The notes: generated from the sequence alone by a model not told the origin. 33,393 nt of DNA from Eggerthellaceae bacterium (GCA_017440565.1 JAFSHA010000077.1:1-33393), one strand, 5' to 3'; positions 8,088 through 15,445 are shown, counted from the first letter of the stretch. Made by a program: numbers and translations.

Positions 8088-8117
8088 ACTTTAGCACAGT
8101 GGAGCATTCTTTGTGAA
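8088..8117 (-). promoter_or_regulatory. Promoter of the Tyr-rich mini-ORF
   Basis: On the minus strand TTCACA (8112-8117), 18 bases, then TGCTAAAGT with -10 TAAAGT (8088-8093). The hexamer matches TTGACA at five of six bases. The predicted start site falls on or next to the A of the ATG at 8080. Confidence 0.5.
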
Positions 8118-8178
8118 GGACTTTTCCGCAGCTTTTTCAAAGCGGAAACATTTCGCCCCTCAGACGCGGCGGGGCAAC

Positions 8179-8742
8179 CTACAGTTCATCGAGCTCGGCA
8201 AGGAGGAGCTTCTTCTCCTGATTGAGCTTGCGCAGGTGCGCGTTGAGCGTATCGAGCGTCCTGTTCGCGGAAACCACCTGGACGACGCCCCACACGGTGG
8301 CCGTGGTGGCGGCGGCGGCCACAAAGCCGAACAGACCCATGGGTCGGCGGATGGTGAACAGCGCAACCACGGCCCCGATTGCGGCCATGATCATGCCGTT
8401 GCGGCGCTCGTCAGATACCTCGTCACGCTGCGCTACCAGCTGCGCACGCGCTGCGGCGATGCCGGCAAGCCTTGCCTCGATGTTCGCGCGCGAACCTTCC
8501 TGCGCGGCCGAGGAACGCCCGCCGCGGCCGACCTGCCCCTTCGTGCCCTTTCCCGAGGTCAGGTATGCATACGCCTCTTGCAGGTTCTTGAATTGCTCGG
8601 TTGCGCGCTCCTGCAGCTTCTTGTTGCTGGCGAACTTGTCGGGATGCAGAATCTGGGCCGTCTCCTTGTAGGCGGTCTTGATCTCATCGGCCGTGGCGTC
8701 ATCGCCCAAGCCCAGTATGTGCAATGCTTCCAAGCGATTCAT
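8179..8742 (-). CDS. Membrane-anchored J-domain protein
   Basis: A 187-residue protein with an N-terminal J-domain (residues about 3-65: LEALHILGLGDDATADEIKT, the HPD tripeptide in ILHPDKF, then FKNLQEAYAYL). A Gly/Ser linker, a coiled region and two hydrophobic segments follow (about 115-160: MIMAAIGAVVALFTI and GLFGFVAAAATTATVWGVVQ), and a short coiled tail ends the protein. J-domains stimulate Hsp70 (DnaK); the rest of DnaJ (Gly/Phe, zinc fingers) is missing, so this is a specialised, probably membrane-tethered co-chaperone of unknown client. ATG 8742 is preferred over GTG 8748, because AAGGGG precedes the ATG by 5 bases. The upstream leader contains a 9-nt tandem repeat. Confidence 0.82.
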   Translation of the reverse strand: MNRLEALHILGLGDDATADEIKTAYKETAQILHPDKFASNKKLQERATEQFKNLQEAYAYLTSGKGTKGQVGRGGRSSAAQEGSRANIEARLAGIAAARAQLVAQRDEVSDERRNGMIMAAIGAVVALFTIRRPMGLFGFVAAAATTATVWGVVQVVSANRTLDTLNAHLRKLNQEKKLLLAELDEL

Positions 8743-8766
8743 GGGCACCCCTTCGCGCTCGCGCGC

Positions 8767-8820
8767 GTTCGTTCGTTTCGTTCGTTTCGTTCGTTTCGTT
8801 CGTTTCGTTCGTTTCGTTCG
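8767..8820. repeat. 9-nt tandem repeat (GTTCGTTTC), five full copies plus partial units
   Basis: Five exact copies run from 8771 to 8815, flanked by partial units GTTC and GTTCG. It lies between the CPBP gene and the J-domain gene, 25 bases upstream of the latter's start, in its leader or promoter. Such a perfect array suggests recent slippage. It is much too short in unit length to be CRISPR. Confidence 0.95.
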
Positions 8821-8829
8821 CGGAAAATC

Positions 8830-9621
8830 CTAGCACGCCTTGCGCAAAACACGCATGCTTTTGACGCAGGGCGGCAATAAAAGCAGAATCGACGCGGCCA
8901 ATGCCGCAAGAGACGGCGCATCGAGCACCGCATATGACGCCGGCAGCCCGCCCGCAAACGCAAAGCTTGGCGCAAAGTACAAAAAGTCGAACGCTATGTG
9001 CACGAGTATGGGCCACCACAGCGAGCGACGGGCCAGAACAAGCGCGCACATGCACACCCCGAACAAAAACGCCTGCGCGAACTTCAAAGCGAGCGCCAAG
9101 CAGGCGGCAGCATCAAGTTCGGCGCTCGAAATCGAAAGGGACGAAACCACGTGCGCACCGGCAAATGCAACCGTGCTTATCAAAACCGCCAGCACCATCG
9201 CAAAACCGGGTTGTGCGGCCCATCGCTTCACGCGCGAGAGCCCCTCGGCCAGGACGTACAGAAGCAAACCGCGAAACATTGCCTCCTCGATCACGCCGGC
9301 CTCGATGCTTTCCCACAGCAGCTCTAGGGCAAGCGCTGCAAGCGAAATCACCGCCCCGTCTGCATGAACGAAACCATCGGTGCGTATCCCCATCGTGACG
9401 ACAAAGGCAGCCGAACAAGCAGCCAAAGCCGATGCTATCACCCACAGCGCGACGCCCCTCGCCTCGCTGCGCGCTGCCGCACAGCGAGCCACCCCGCAGC
9501 CCTCGCCGGCCCCGCAACGCCCGCTCCCTTCGCTGGAAACAACCTCACGACTCGGAGCTTCTTCGCGATGCATTGCCTCACGCGGCACGTCTTCGCTGCT
9601 ATGTTCGCTCAAATTCATCAT
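8830..9621 (-). CDS. CPBP-family intramembrane metalloprotease
   Basis: A 263-residue membrane protein with the three CPBP (ABI/CAAX-protease-like) motifs: EEAMFRG (Glu112, Glu113, Arg117), FAGAH (Phe153, His157) and HIAFD (His208, Asp212). The first 55 residues are hydrophilic, rich in Glu, Ala, Arg and Cys; about seven hydrophobic segments follow. Known relatives cleave prenylated proteins, bacteriocin leaders or anti-sigma factors; the target here is unknown. The start (ATG ATG at 9621/9618) has no Shine-Dalgarno, but TATACT lies 6 bases upstream, so the mRNA is probably leaderless. It is followed, 87 bases on, by the J-domain gene on the same strand. Confidence 0.85.
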   Translation of the reverse strand: MMNLSEHSSEDVPREAMHREEAPSREVVSSEGSGRCGAGEGCGVARCAAARSEARGVALWVIASALAACSAAFVVTMGIRTDGFVHADGAVISLAALALELLWESIEAGVIEEAMFRGLLLYVLAEGLSRVKRWAAQPGFAMVLAVLISTVAFAGAHVVSSLSISSAELDAAACLALALKFAQAFLFGVCMCALVLARRSLWWPILVHIAFDFLYFAPSFAFAGGLPASYAVLDAPSLAALAASILLLLPPCVKSMRVLRKAC

Positions 9622-9627
9622 GCATGC

Positions 9628-9633
9628 AGTATA
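9628..9633 (-). promoter_or_regulatory. -10 element of the CPBP gene, leaderless start
   Basis: TATACT on the minus strand lies 6 bases before the first ATG (9621). This puts the transcription start at the start codon. No convincing -35 is visible. Confidence 0.45.
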
Positions 9634-9714
9634 GTGTGTTAGCTTGCTGAGAGAACGCGAACGATAGCCGCAATCACATCAATGCGCGAGCCGCGTGCAG
9701 TACAGGAGGGGGTG

Positions 9715-10539
9715 ATGTTTCACGTGAAACACGTTTCGGGTTTTTCTGCCTTCACCCTCAAAATCGCCGCGATCGTCGGTATGGCCTGCAACCACGTTGC
9801 CAACGTGTTCTGCCCCCTGCTGCCCGATGCTGCTTCCATAGTGCTGTATGCGGCGGGCGGGGTCACGTTCCCCATCATGTGCTTTTTGCTGGTGGAGGGA
9901 TACCGTCACACGTCGAACGTGCGGAAATACGCGCTGCGCCTGGCGGTCTTCGCCGCGATTTCCCAGGTTCCCTACTCGCTTTTGTGGGGCGCCACGCCCA
10001 ACGTGCTATGGACGCTTCTTGTAGGGCTTGGCCTTTTGTGGGCTTACGACAACTTGAAGCCGCGCTGGGCTTTTTGGGCGCTTGCTGCGCTCGCCTACTT
10101 CGGAACCGCGCCGTTTGATTGGGGCGGCATCGGCGTTGCCATGGCGCTTCTGTTTTACCTGCTGAAGGACAGGCGATTCGGCACGGCCATCGTCATGTTG
10201 GTTCCCTTCGCCGCCACCGCCTTCGGGCCCGCTCAGGCCCTTGCGAACATGAGCGCATCGGGGCTGTCCGTCTTAAACGAGCTTGTCGCCATCTTCGACT
10301 TCAACGCCGAAACGGCACCGCTCTTCTTCTCCTACACCGACCCCGGCAACCACATTTTGCAAGCAGGTTTCTATGTCGCGAACTTCGCCATCTTAGGGTA
10401 TGCCACGCTGGGCTTCGGCGCAGCCGCCGTCCTGCTTTCGGCCTACAACGGCCGGCGAGGGCGACCCATCAAGTTCTTCTTCTACGCTTTCTACCCCGCC
10501 CATCTGCTTGCCATTTGGCTGCTTTCGCTCATCCTCTAG
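9715..10539 (+). CDS. TraX-family membrane protein
   Basis: A 274-residue integral membrane protein of the TraX family (PF05857), related in name to the F-plasmid pilin N-acetylase but common on chromosomes, where the role is unknown. Typical sequences are SAFTLKIAAIVGMACNHVAN near the start (TraX proteins begin with a similar segment ending in a conserved His), FPIMCFLLVEGYRHTSNVRKYALRL, and a C-terminal FYPAHLLAIWLL helix. About eight to nine membrane segments are visible. Start ATG 9715 has the excellent ribosome-binding site AGGAGG five bases upstream; the longer frame is rejected. A parS site forms codons 1-6. Confidence 0.85.
   Translation: MFHVKHVSGFSAFTLKIAAIVGMACNHVANVFCPLLPDAASIVLYAAGGVTFPIMCFLLVEGYRHTSNVRKYALRLAVFAAISQVPYSLLWGATPNVLWTLLVGLGLLWAYDNLKPRWAFWALAALAYFGTAPFDWGGIGVAMALLFYLLKDRRFGTAIVMLVPFAATAFGPAQALANMSASGLSVLNELVAIFDFNAETAPLFFSYTDPGNHILQAGFYVANFAILGYATLGFGAAAVLLSAYNGRRGRPIKFFFYAFYPAHLLAIWLLSLIL
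9716..9731. promoter_or_regulatory. parS site 3, within the first codons of the TraX gene
   Basis: A perfect TGTTTCACGTGAAACA begins at the second base of the ATG at 9715, so the first six residues MFHVKH are written by the parS site. Confidence 0.9.
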
Positions 10540-10590
10540 CATCCGAAAGCCCGAAGCCGCACCCCCTTCTTTGCGCGACAAGGCCCCGCG

Positions 10591-10606
10591 TGTTTCACGT
10601 GAAACA
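10591..10606. promoter_or_regulatory. parS site 4
   Basis: Perfect parS without extended symmetry, about 50 bases after the TraX gene stop. Confidence 0.9.
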
Positions 10607-10764
10607 TCCTGGAGCGCACGTGCGCTGCTGCCGCAGCTGAATCCACGCCATTTTCTTCGAACTTTCCGCGCGGAAGAATCCGTCGAAGCAAGTTCGAATC
10701 CCCCACGTTTCGGGTGAAGCACGTTGTTTTGACCCCCGCAGTGCAATTTTTCTCACATGAACAA

Positions 10765-10800
10765 AGGCCCCGCATGTTTCACGTGAAACATGCGGGGCCT
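10765..10800. terminator. parS site 5 inside a 36-bp palindrome between convergent genes
   Basis: The parS core (10775-10790) is flanked by AGGCCCCGCA and its exact complement, giving a perfect 36-bp palindrome. It lies between the rightward TraX gene and the leftward SPFH gene, 52 bases from the latter's stop, where a bidirectional terminator is expected. T-runs beyond the stem are weak, so termination is inferred. Confidence 0.65.
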
Positions 10801-10851
10801 GCTTGTCTCGCGAGCGCACTTGTTGCAAGGCGCAACGAAGCGGAAACGCCA

Positions 10852-11808
10852 CTACTGCTGTTGCTGCTGATCCTTCGCGCTTTCCTGCGCGACCAGCATC
10901 TGCTCGAACATGCTGGTGGTCTCGTTGAAGTTCGAGGGTAGAACCACCGTGTTCGCCTTCGACTTCTTCGCGAACTCGGTCATCATCTCGGTCCATTGCG
11001 TGAACAGGAACAGCTGGTTCGCCTCGGTGGTGGAAACGCCCGATTCGCGAATCACGTCAATCGAGTCGGCGATGCCCTCGGCTATAGCCTTGCGCTGAGC
11101 GGCAATTCCTCGGCCGGCTTCTTCCATGGCCTGCGCCTGCGCCTGCGCCTCGACAACAACCTTAATGCGATCGGCATCCGCCAACGCCTGCGCCGCCTCG
11201 CGCTCGCGCTGCGCCGAGTTGATCTTGTTCATCGACGCCTCAACGTCACGCGGCAGGCCAATGGAGGTGATGAGCGTCGACACCAGGTCAAAGCCGTACG
11301 CTACCATGCGCGCAGCAACGGTCGTGTTCACGTCATTGGCAATCAGGTCCTTGTTGTCGAACACTTCGTCCAGCGTGTAGTTCGGGATGGCCGAACGCAG
11401 TGCGTCGGTAATGTAGGCGCACATCTGCTGCTCGGGATCGGACAGCATGTAGTAACTGCGGAACACGCCGCTTTCCTCGGGCGTAACCCCACGATCATAG
11501 CTGACATGATACTGCGCGGCCACGTTCATGGTGATGGTCACGTTGTCCTTCGTCTTGCCATCGATGGAGAGCTCGGCCTGGCAGGTGCGCAGCTCCACCT
11601 TCGCCGCGATGCGCTCGATAAACGGAATCTTGAAATGAGCGCCCGCGCCGCACGTGCGATTGAACTTTCCCAACCGCTCGATGATGTATTCCGTTTGCTG
11701 CTGAACCACGAAGAAGCTGCCCGTCATGACAACGGCTATCACGAGAAGAACCAGAAGCGCCGGAATGAATCCCATAACGAGCGCAAACAAAGCTTCGAAC
11801 AAACCCAT
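10852..11808 (-). CDS. SPFH/Band 7 (stomatin-like) membrane protein
   Basis: A 318-residue protein with one N-terminal membrane segment (FALVMGFIPALLVLLVIAVV), then an SPFH domain (about 40-220: VVQQQTEYIIERLGKFNRTC, HFKIPFIERI, ELRTCQAELSIDGKTKDNV, a stomatin-type pattern). An Ala/Glu-rich coiled coil (AQREREAAQALADADRIKVV, EAQAQAQAMEEAGRGIAAQR) follows, and the tail ends in poly-Gln. Such proteins oligomerise at membrane microdomains and often partner with NfeD-type proteins, but no NfeD gene is next to it. Start ATG 11808 follows AAAGGAA; a -10 element TATACT lies at 11840-11845. Confidence 0.88.
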   Translation of the reverse strand: MGLFEALFALVMGFIPALLVLLVIAVVMTGSFFVVQQQTEYIIERLGKFNRTCGAGAHFKIPFIERIAAKVELRTCQAELSIDGKTKDNVTITMNVAAQYHVSYDRGVTPEESGVFRSYYMLSDPEQQMCAYITDALRSAIPNYTLDEVFDNKDLIANDVNTTVAARMVAYGFDLVSTLITSIGLPRDVEASMNKINSAQREREAAQALADADRIKVVVEAQAQAQAMEEAGRGIAAQRKAIAEGIADSIDVIRESGVSTTEANQLFLFTQWTEMMTEFAKKSKANTVVLPSNFNETTSMFEQMLVAQESAKDQQQQQ

Positions 11809-11839
11809 CGTCAATTCCTTTCCGTTTCGTACAACTTTA

Positions 11840-11845
11840 AGTATA
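11840..11845 (-). promoter_or_regulatory. -10 element of the SPFH gene
   Basis: TATACT on the minus strand, 31 bases upstream of the ATG, leaving room for the ribosome-binding site AAAGGAA. No clear -35. Confidence 0.4.
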
Positions 11846-11934
11846 CCGCGCGAGAACGACCTGCCGAACACGAGCACCGCTTTACTCTGGGTATTAAGGC
11901 CAGCTTGTAAATATTGGCCATTGCGCGCCTCGCT

Positions 11935-12010
11935 CCGTTTCCTCCAAACTAAACTAAAACGAATTCGAGTGATTCATTCTGTTTTAGATGATCCAAAACA
12001 GAATGGCCCA
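11935..12010. repeat. Copy of the intergenic TTCATTCTGTTT/CCAAAAC phrase repeat
   Basis: AAACTAAACTAAAACGAATTC followed by GATTCATTCTGTTTTAGATG and ATCCAAAACAGAATGG resembles the spacer phrases at 560-600 and 5810-6060. It occupies the divergent space between the SPFH and carbonic-anhydrase-like genes. Confidence 0.4.
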
Positions 12011-12032
12011 AGATAGCCAGGAAGGCCGCGGC

Positions 12033-12557
12033 ATGAACTACCATATCGCAAAGATCGATCCCACCGCCAACATCGCGCCTAATGCCACCATCATCGGCGA
12101 CGTCGAAATCGGCGCCGACTGCACCATCTTCTTCAACGCCACGCTGCGCGGCGACAATGGACGCATCGTCATTGGCCGCGGCAGCAACGTGCAGGAGAAT
12201 TCCTGCGTGCACGTGTCGAACAACTTCGACACCATCATCGGGGAAAACGTGACCATCGGTCACGGCGCCATCGTTCACGGCTGCACCATCGGAGACGGAA
12301 CGCTCGTGGGCATGGGCGCTATCGTCATCGACGGCGCACGCGTGGGGCGCAACTGCCTCATTGGCGCGGGCGCCCTGGTAACGGGGTCGGCCAACATCCC
12401 CGACGGCATGCTGATCATCGGCTCGCCTGCCAAGGCAGTGCGTGCGCTTACCGAAGAGGAAGTGGCTGGCAACGCCGCCGCTGCGGCTGAGTACATCGAA
12501 GTCGGCAATGACCTCGTGGAAAACGGCTTCATGCGCAAAGGCTCGCGGCAAAACTAG
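12033..12557 (+). CDS. Gamma-carbonic-anhydrase-like hexapeptide protein
   Basis: A 174-residue left-handed beta-helix protein. Hexapeptide repeats ([LIV]GxxxxI pattern) run from about residue 12 to 145, beginning IDPTANIAPNATIIGDVEIG. The three zinc-ligand histidines of gamma-carbonic anhydrases appear to be present in SCVHVSN and VTIGHGAIVHG. A C-terminal helix (LTEEEVAGNAAAAAEYIEVG) is as in the YrdA/PaaY group. It could hydrate carbon dioxide or be an inactive relative; many YrdA-like proteins have no proven activity. I chose ATG 12033 because AGGAAGG lies 7 bases upstream; earlier in-frame ATGs at 11988 and 12003 lack such a site. Confidence 0.88.
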   Translation: MNYHIAKIDPTANIAPNATIIGDVEIGADCTIFFNATLRGDNGRIVIGRGSNVQENSCVHVSNNFDTIIGENVTIGHGAIVHGCTIGDGTLVGMGAIVIDGARVGRNCLIGAGALVTGSANIPDGMLIIGSPAKAVRALTEEEVAGNAAAAAEYIEVGNDLVENGFMRKGSRQN

Positions 12558-12572
12558 GCTCAACCGGCCCAC

Positions 12573-12762
12573 TTGTGTGCAAAAACCCCAACGATTGGAT
12601 GTTTTCCCTGGCTTCTTCCGGGTCCTCGCACTCACGCTCCCTTTAATTCAGCTTACTTATTCCACAATTCATACTCTTACGTGGAATAAATTGAGCGTTT
12701 TCGACCAAGGGAGCATTTGAAAGCGTCAGAAATTATCCAATCGTTGGGGTTTTTGCACACAA
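12573..12762. repeat. 190-bp fold-back element with 28-bp terminal inverted repeats (MITE-like)
   Basis: A perfect 28-bp inverted repeat (12573-12600 and 12735-12762, outer end TTGTGTGCAAAAACCCC) brackets 134 bases. The inside is itself nested: GCTCCCTT (12636-12643) with AAGGGAGC (12707-12714), and TTATTCCAC (12657-12665) with GTGGAATAA (12681-12689). There is no gene inside and no clear target duplication at its outer ends. It lies between convergent genes. It could be a non-autonomous mobile element or a very long terminator/RNA hairpin. Confidence 0.7.
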
Positions 12763-12763
12763 C

Positions 12764-12900
12764 TCTCGAATGCCTTTGTTAAGCCAGGACTGACATGGGC
12801 GATTTAACCCGCTGCAGAAGCGCGGGTTGCATACGAGGTTTTGGCGGAAGGCCCAGGCCCCTATCGGGCGTATGTCAATCTTGAACAGAGGCTCTCGAAT
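12764..12900. mobile_element. Possible 121-bp miniature element flanked by 8-bp direct repeats
   Basis: TCTCGAAT occurs at 12764-12771 and at 12893-12900. The segment between begins GCCTTTGTTAAG and its other end, read in reverse complement, is GCCTCTGTTCAAG; further inward TGACATGGGCGAT matches TGACATACGCCCGAT. An 8-bp duplication with short inverted ends is the footprint of several IS families. The inner AACCCGC/GCGGGTT forms another hairpin. The right repeat abuts the thioesterase stop codon at 12901. No transposase is present. Confidence 0.5.
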
Positions 12901-13341
12901 CTAGGCGTTTTGCGCGGCGGCTTTCGCCTCAGCGCGCTTGCGCTCCTTCTCCGCAAGACGCTCGAGCGTGACAATCTTGGTCTTGAAGGTGCCGCCTGAC
13001 ATGACATCGCCCTCGTCATCATAGGCGGTCACGTTCCAAAACTGCGTGTTGCCCTCCTCATGGTCGAACTCGGCCACACCGCGCACGCTGCCCTGCTTGC
13101 CGCTCTTCCAATGGCGAATGTTCGCTTCGATGCCGAAGGGACGCTCCGTCTCCAAGTTGGCACGGTGCTCGGCAGCACGACTTGCCGCTGACTCCAAAAG
13201 CGCAATGGTCACACCGCCGTGCACGAACCCGAACGGCTGCGTAACCCGCGGGGTGATAGGCATGATCACCTCAACGCGATCAGCCGTGTCCACCACGAAA
13301 TCGAAATCCATCTCGGCTGCAAAACCACCGAAGTTAACCAT
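12901..13341 (-). CDS. Hotdog-fold thioesterase, PaaI type
   Basis: A 146-residue single hotdog domain, likely an acyl-CoA thioesterase acting in the cytoplasm. The signature is QPFGFVHGGVTIALLESAAS, where the HGG turn and the acidic residue of the central helix (Glu here, often Asp or Glu in the family) are the catalytic elements. The C-terminus is a charged helix (LERLAEKERKRAEAKAAAQN) longer than usual. Start ATG 13341 follows AAAGGAA. The gene stands alone; a repeat element abuts its stop codon. Confidence 0.82.
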   Translation of the reverse strand: MVNFGGFAAEMDFDFVVDTADRVEVIMPITPRVTQPFGFVHGGVTIALLESAASRAAEHRANLETERPFGIEANIRHWKSGKQGSVRGVAEFDHEEGNTQFWNVTAYDDEGDVMSGGTFKTKIVTLERLAEKERKRAEAKAAAQNA

Positions 13342-13486
13342 GCTCGTTCCTTTCAAAATCGGTGGCGAGGCCACACGCCCCGCCACCGATACATCTCGAT
13401 TCATTCCAAGCGAGAACACCACGCCGAACGCACCCTATTTTATTTCATTCAAAACGAAGGATTTAGTCGAGGGCGTTTCGTTTTCG

Positions 13487-15190
13487 CTACACCATAAGAC
13501 CGGTAGCCGTAACCATGAGCGCGAGCAGAATGCCAACAATGGACTCTCCGCCCAACAAACCCGACGCAAACACCAAACCGGATTCCTGCTGCGCTGCAAG
13601 TTTCGCCGTGCGTTCCTCTTCCGACAGGCCAGCAGCACGACGCTTGCAAACGATGTCGTACAGAACCTTCGCCATGCATCCCAGAAACGCGGTAAGCGAC
13701 ATGTAGAACGGCAGGTAAATACCCAAACCGATCATCATCGAGGGAAGGCCCAGGCAGTACAGGACAAACCCGGCAGCCAATCCGATCAGGAACGCGGGAA
13801 CATGTGGGATGCCGGAAACCATCGTCGCCACCACGGAGGCCTGCGCAGCCACGAACGTACCGCCCGCGCCAAACGCCTCAGCGCCATAAGCCTCAAGCAG
13901 AACGAACATGACAGCCACGGAAACGAACGCGCCGAGAACGCCTCCGATAGCCTGGCCGGCGATCTGCGCCTGCGGATTCGTGCCCAACATGCGCCCAGCC
14001 TTGAAATCGTTCATGACGTCACCGGCAAGACCACACGCAACCGCCACCACCGCGGCGATGAAGAACAGCTGCACCTGCGCCACCTCGGCAAACGCCGCGA
14101 TCACAAGCAGCGCAATGAGACCGAAGATCTCCATGGGGTCAATGCCCGTCTGGCCAACGCTTTGCGCACTCATGGCGGTGGCCACAAAGGTCAGGAGAAC
14201 CAAAACAACGCTCACCACCGGACCAAGTCCCAGACCCATCGAAATCACGACGGCAACCGCCGCCGTTGCACACGCCATGAGCCCTGCGGTAAGTTTGACC
14301 TGCTTTGCAGGGCGCGCCATGGTCGACGTCGCGGTCAAGCCAAACGCACCTGCGTTGGATTTTTTCCCACGCTCGCGCAAAAGCGAAGCGCCCTTCGGGA
14401 TGATGTCCTTAAACACAACGGCGAAGCCGCAGCCCATCATGACGCCCATACCCAGGCTCGACACAATGGCCTGACCCGTAGCGGTATCCCACAGGCCAGC
14501 GGCGGAACCACCCACGATGATGCCGAAGTTGCCCAGCACTGCGCCGGCAAACCACGCCACCACAGCGCCTGTTCCCACCAAGAAGCCCACAGCCAGCATC
14601 ATGGGCGAAAGGTACAAACCAAATGCCACACCCGGAATGGGAAGCTGCGCAACCATGGCGGGAATCACAGCCAGCCCGTCGCGCAGGACGGTGAATACGC
14701 CGGCAAAACCCATAGCGCCAAACAGCTTCTTGCCCATCTTGCCGCCGGCTTCGCCCGCAACGAGCGTCTGCGCGGCAGCCTGTCCGATGGGAAACTCCAG
14801 TTCGGCGTCATCAACAAAATGCTTGCGAAGGAGAGCCGTGCACACAAGGCCCATCGCAACACCGGCAAGCGCGATGATGAGCATGTGGGTAAGGCTGATC
14901 TGATCGGCCATTCCAAGCATCCACGCTCCGGGAATGGTGAACGCCAAACCGCCCGCCACCATGGCGCCCGCCGACATGACGGTATGAGTGACGTTGGCTT
15001 CGTTGAGCGTAGCCGATCCCTTGGAAACAGCCTTGAGGAAAAAGAGGGAAACGATGGCCGCAAAAACAATCGGCCAGGGAAGCGCGCCCATCTTCAGCGC
15101 CATGTACGCCGAGGACGCAGTGATGATTACGCAGCCGATGCATCCGATGCACACGCCGCGCAAGGTCAACTGACCCTTCCAGTCTTTCAT
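13487..15190 (-). CDS. OPT-family oligopeptide/metal-chelate transporter
   Basis: A 567-residue membrane protein of the OPT family (PF03169), with about 14-16 hydrophobic segments. It starts MKDWKGQLTLRGVCIGCIGC and shows typical OPT features: ITASSAYMALKMGALPWPIV, ELEFPIGQAAAQTL, FLVGTGAVVAWFAGA and, near the end, YCLGLPSMMIGLGIYLPFYMS. OPT proteins import peptides or metal complexes by proton coupling; the substrate is unknown. I selected ATG 15190 because GGAG lies 8 bases upstream; the ATG two codons earlier is too close to it. The leader holds several alternative hairpins. Confidence 0.88.
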   Translation of the reverse strand: MKDWKGQLTLRGVCIGCIGCVIITASSAYMALKMGALPWPIVFAAIVSLFFLKAVSKGSATLNEANVTHTVMSAGAMVAGGLAFTIPGAWMLGMADQISLTHMLIIALAGVAMGLVCTALLRKHFVDDAELEFPIGQAAAQTLVAGEAGGKMGKKLFGAMGFAGVFTVLRDGLAVIPAMVAQLPIPGVAFGLYLSPMMLAVGFLVGTGAVVAWFAGAVLGNFGIIVGGSAAGLWDTATGQAIVSSLGMGVMMGCGFAVVFKDIIPKGASLLRERGKKSNAGAFGLTATSTMARPAKQVKLTAGLMACATAAVAVVISMGLGLGPVVSVVLVLLTFVATAMSAQSVGQTGIDPMEIFGLIALLVIAAFAEVAQVQLFFIAAVVAVACGLAGDVMNDFKAGRMLGTNPQAQIAGQAIGGVLGAFVSVAVMFVLLEAYGAEAFGAGGTFVAAQASVVATMVSGIPHVPAFLIGLAAGFVLYCLGLPSMMIGLGIYLPFYMSLTAFLGCMAKVLYDIVCKRRAAGLSEEERTAKLAAQQESGLVFASGLLGGESIVGILLALMVTATGLMV

Positions 15191-15215
15191 GATCATATCT
15201 CCATTCGCATATCCG

Positions 15216-15288
15216 CTCCCCCTCAAACCGGGGAGTCGAGTTGCTTCATGCCCCGCCGATCACGCAGGGCCGGGAGCCCTGTGCTCCC
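15216..15288 (-). promoter_or_regulatory. Structured leader of the OPT gene with mutually exclusive hairpins
   Basis: On the transcript strand GGGAGC/GCTCCC (15272-15288) and CAGGG/CCCTG (15265-15281) share bases and cannot both form. A third stem CTCCCC/GGGGAG (15216-15235) lies 25 bases upstream of the start. I do not recognise a known riboswitch class; a regulatory role is inferred only from the geometry. Confidence 0.35.
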
Positions 15289-15445
15289 ACGCAAAGAATA
15301 ACGTGCAAAACATGCATAGGCACGCCACAATTTTTGCAAGGTGGGTAATTATCAGGATTAATGCGATCGAATGACCCGTGGGATCTCCCGCGGAATTTCA
15401 CGTGGTGGCAGAAAAAAAAAGCCGCTGCCGCGACCTGGAGAATCG

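Larger units (their letters stand above)
10540..10851. other. Intergenic region between convergent genes with two parS sites
   Basis: This stretch contains parS sites at 10591 and 10775, the latter inside a 36-bp palindrome. Bases 10708-10723 resemble a decayed parS (four mismatches). No gene is supported. Confidence 0.5.

Noticed and set aside
7943-8140. T-box riboswitch before the symporter
   Set aside because: The conserved T-box sequence and specifier-loop architecture are not visible; only a simple terminator and a small open frame are.
8767-8820. CRISPR array
   Set aside because: The repeat unit is 9 bases with no spacers; it is a simple tandem repeat.
10708-10723. A parS-like sequence CGTTTCGGGTGAAGCA
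   Set aside because: Four mismatches including the central CAC; kept only as a possible decayed site.
13046-15301. A 751-residue plus-strand open frame across the thioesterase and OPT genes
   Set aside because: Antisense shadow of two recognisable genes; composition dominated by His, Arg, Gln and Asn.
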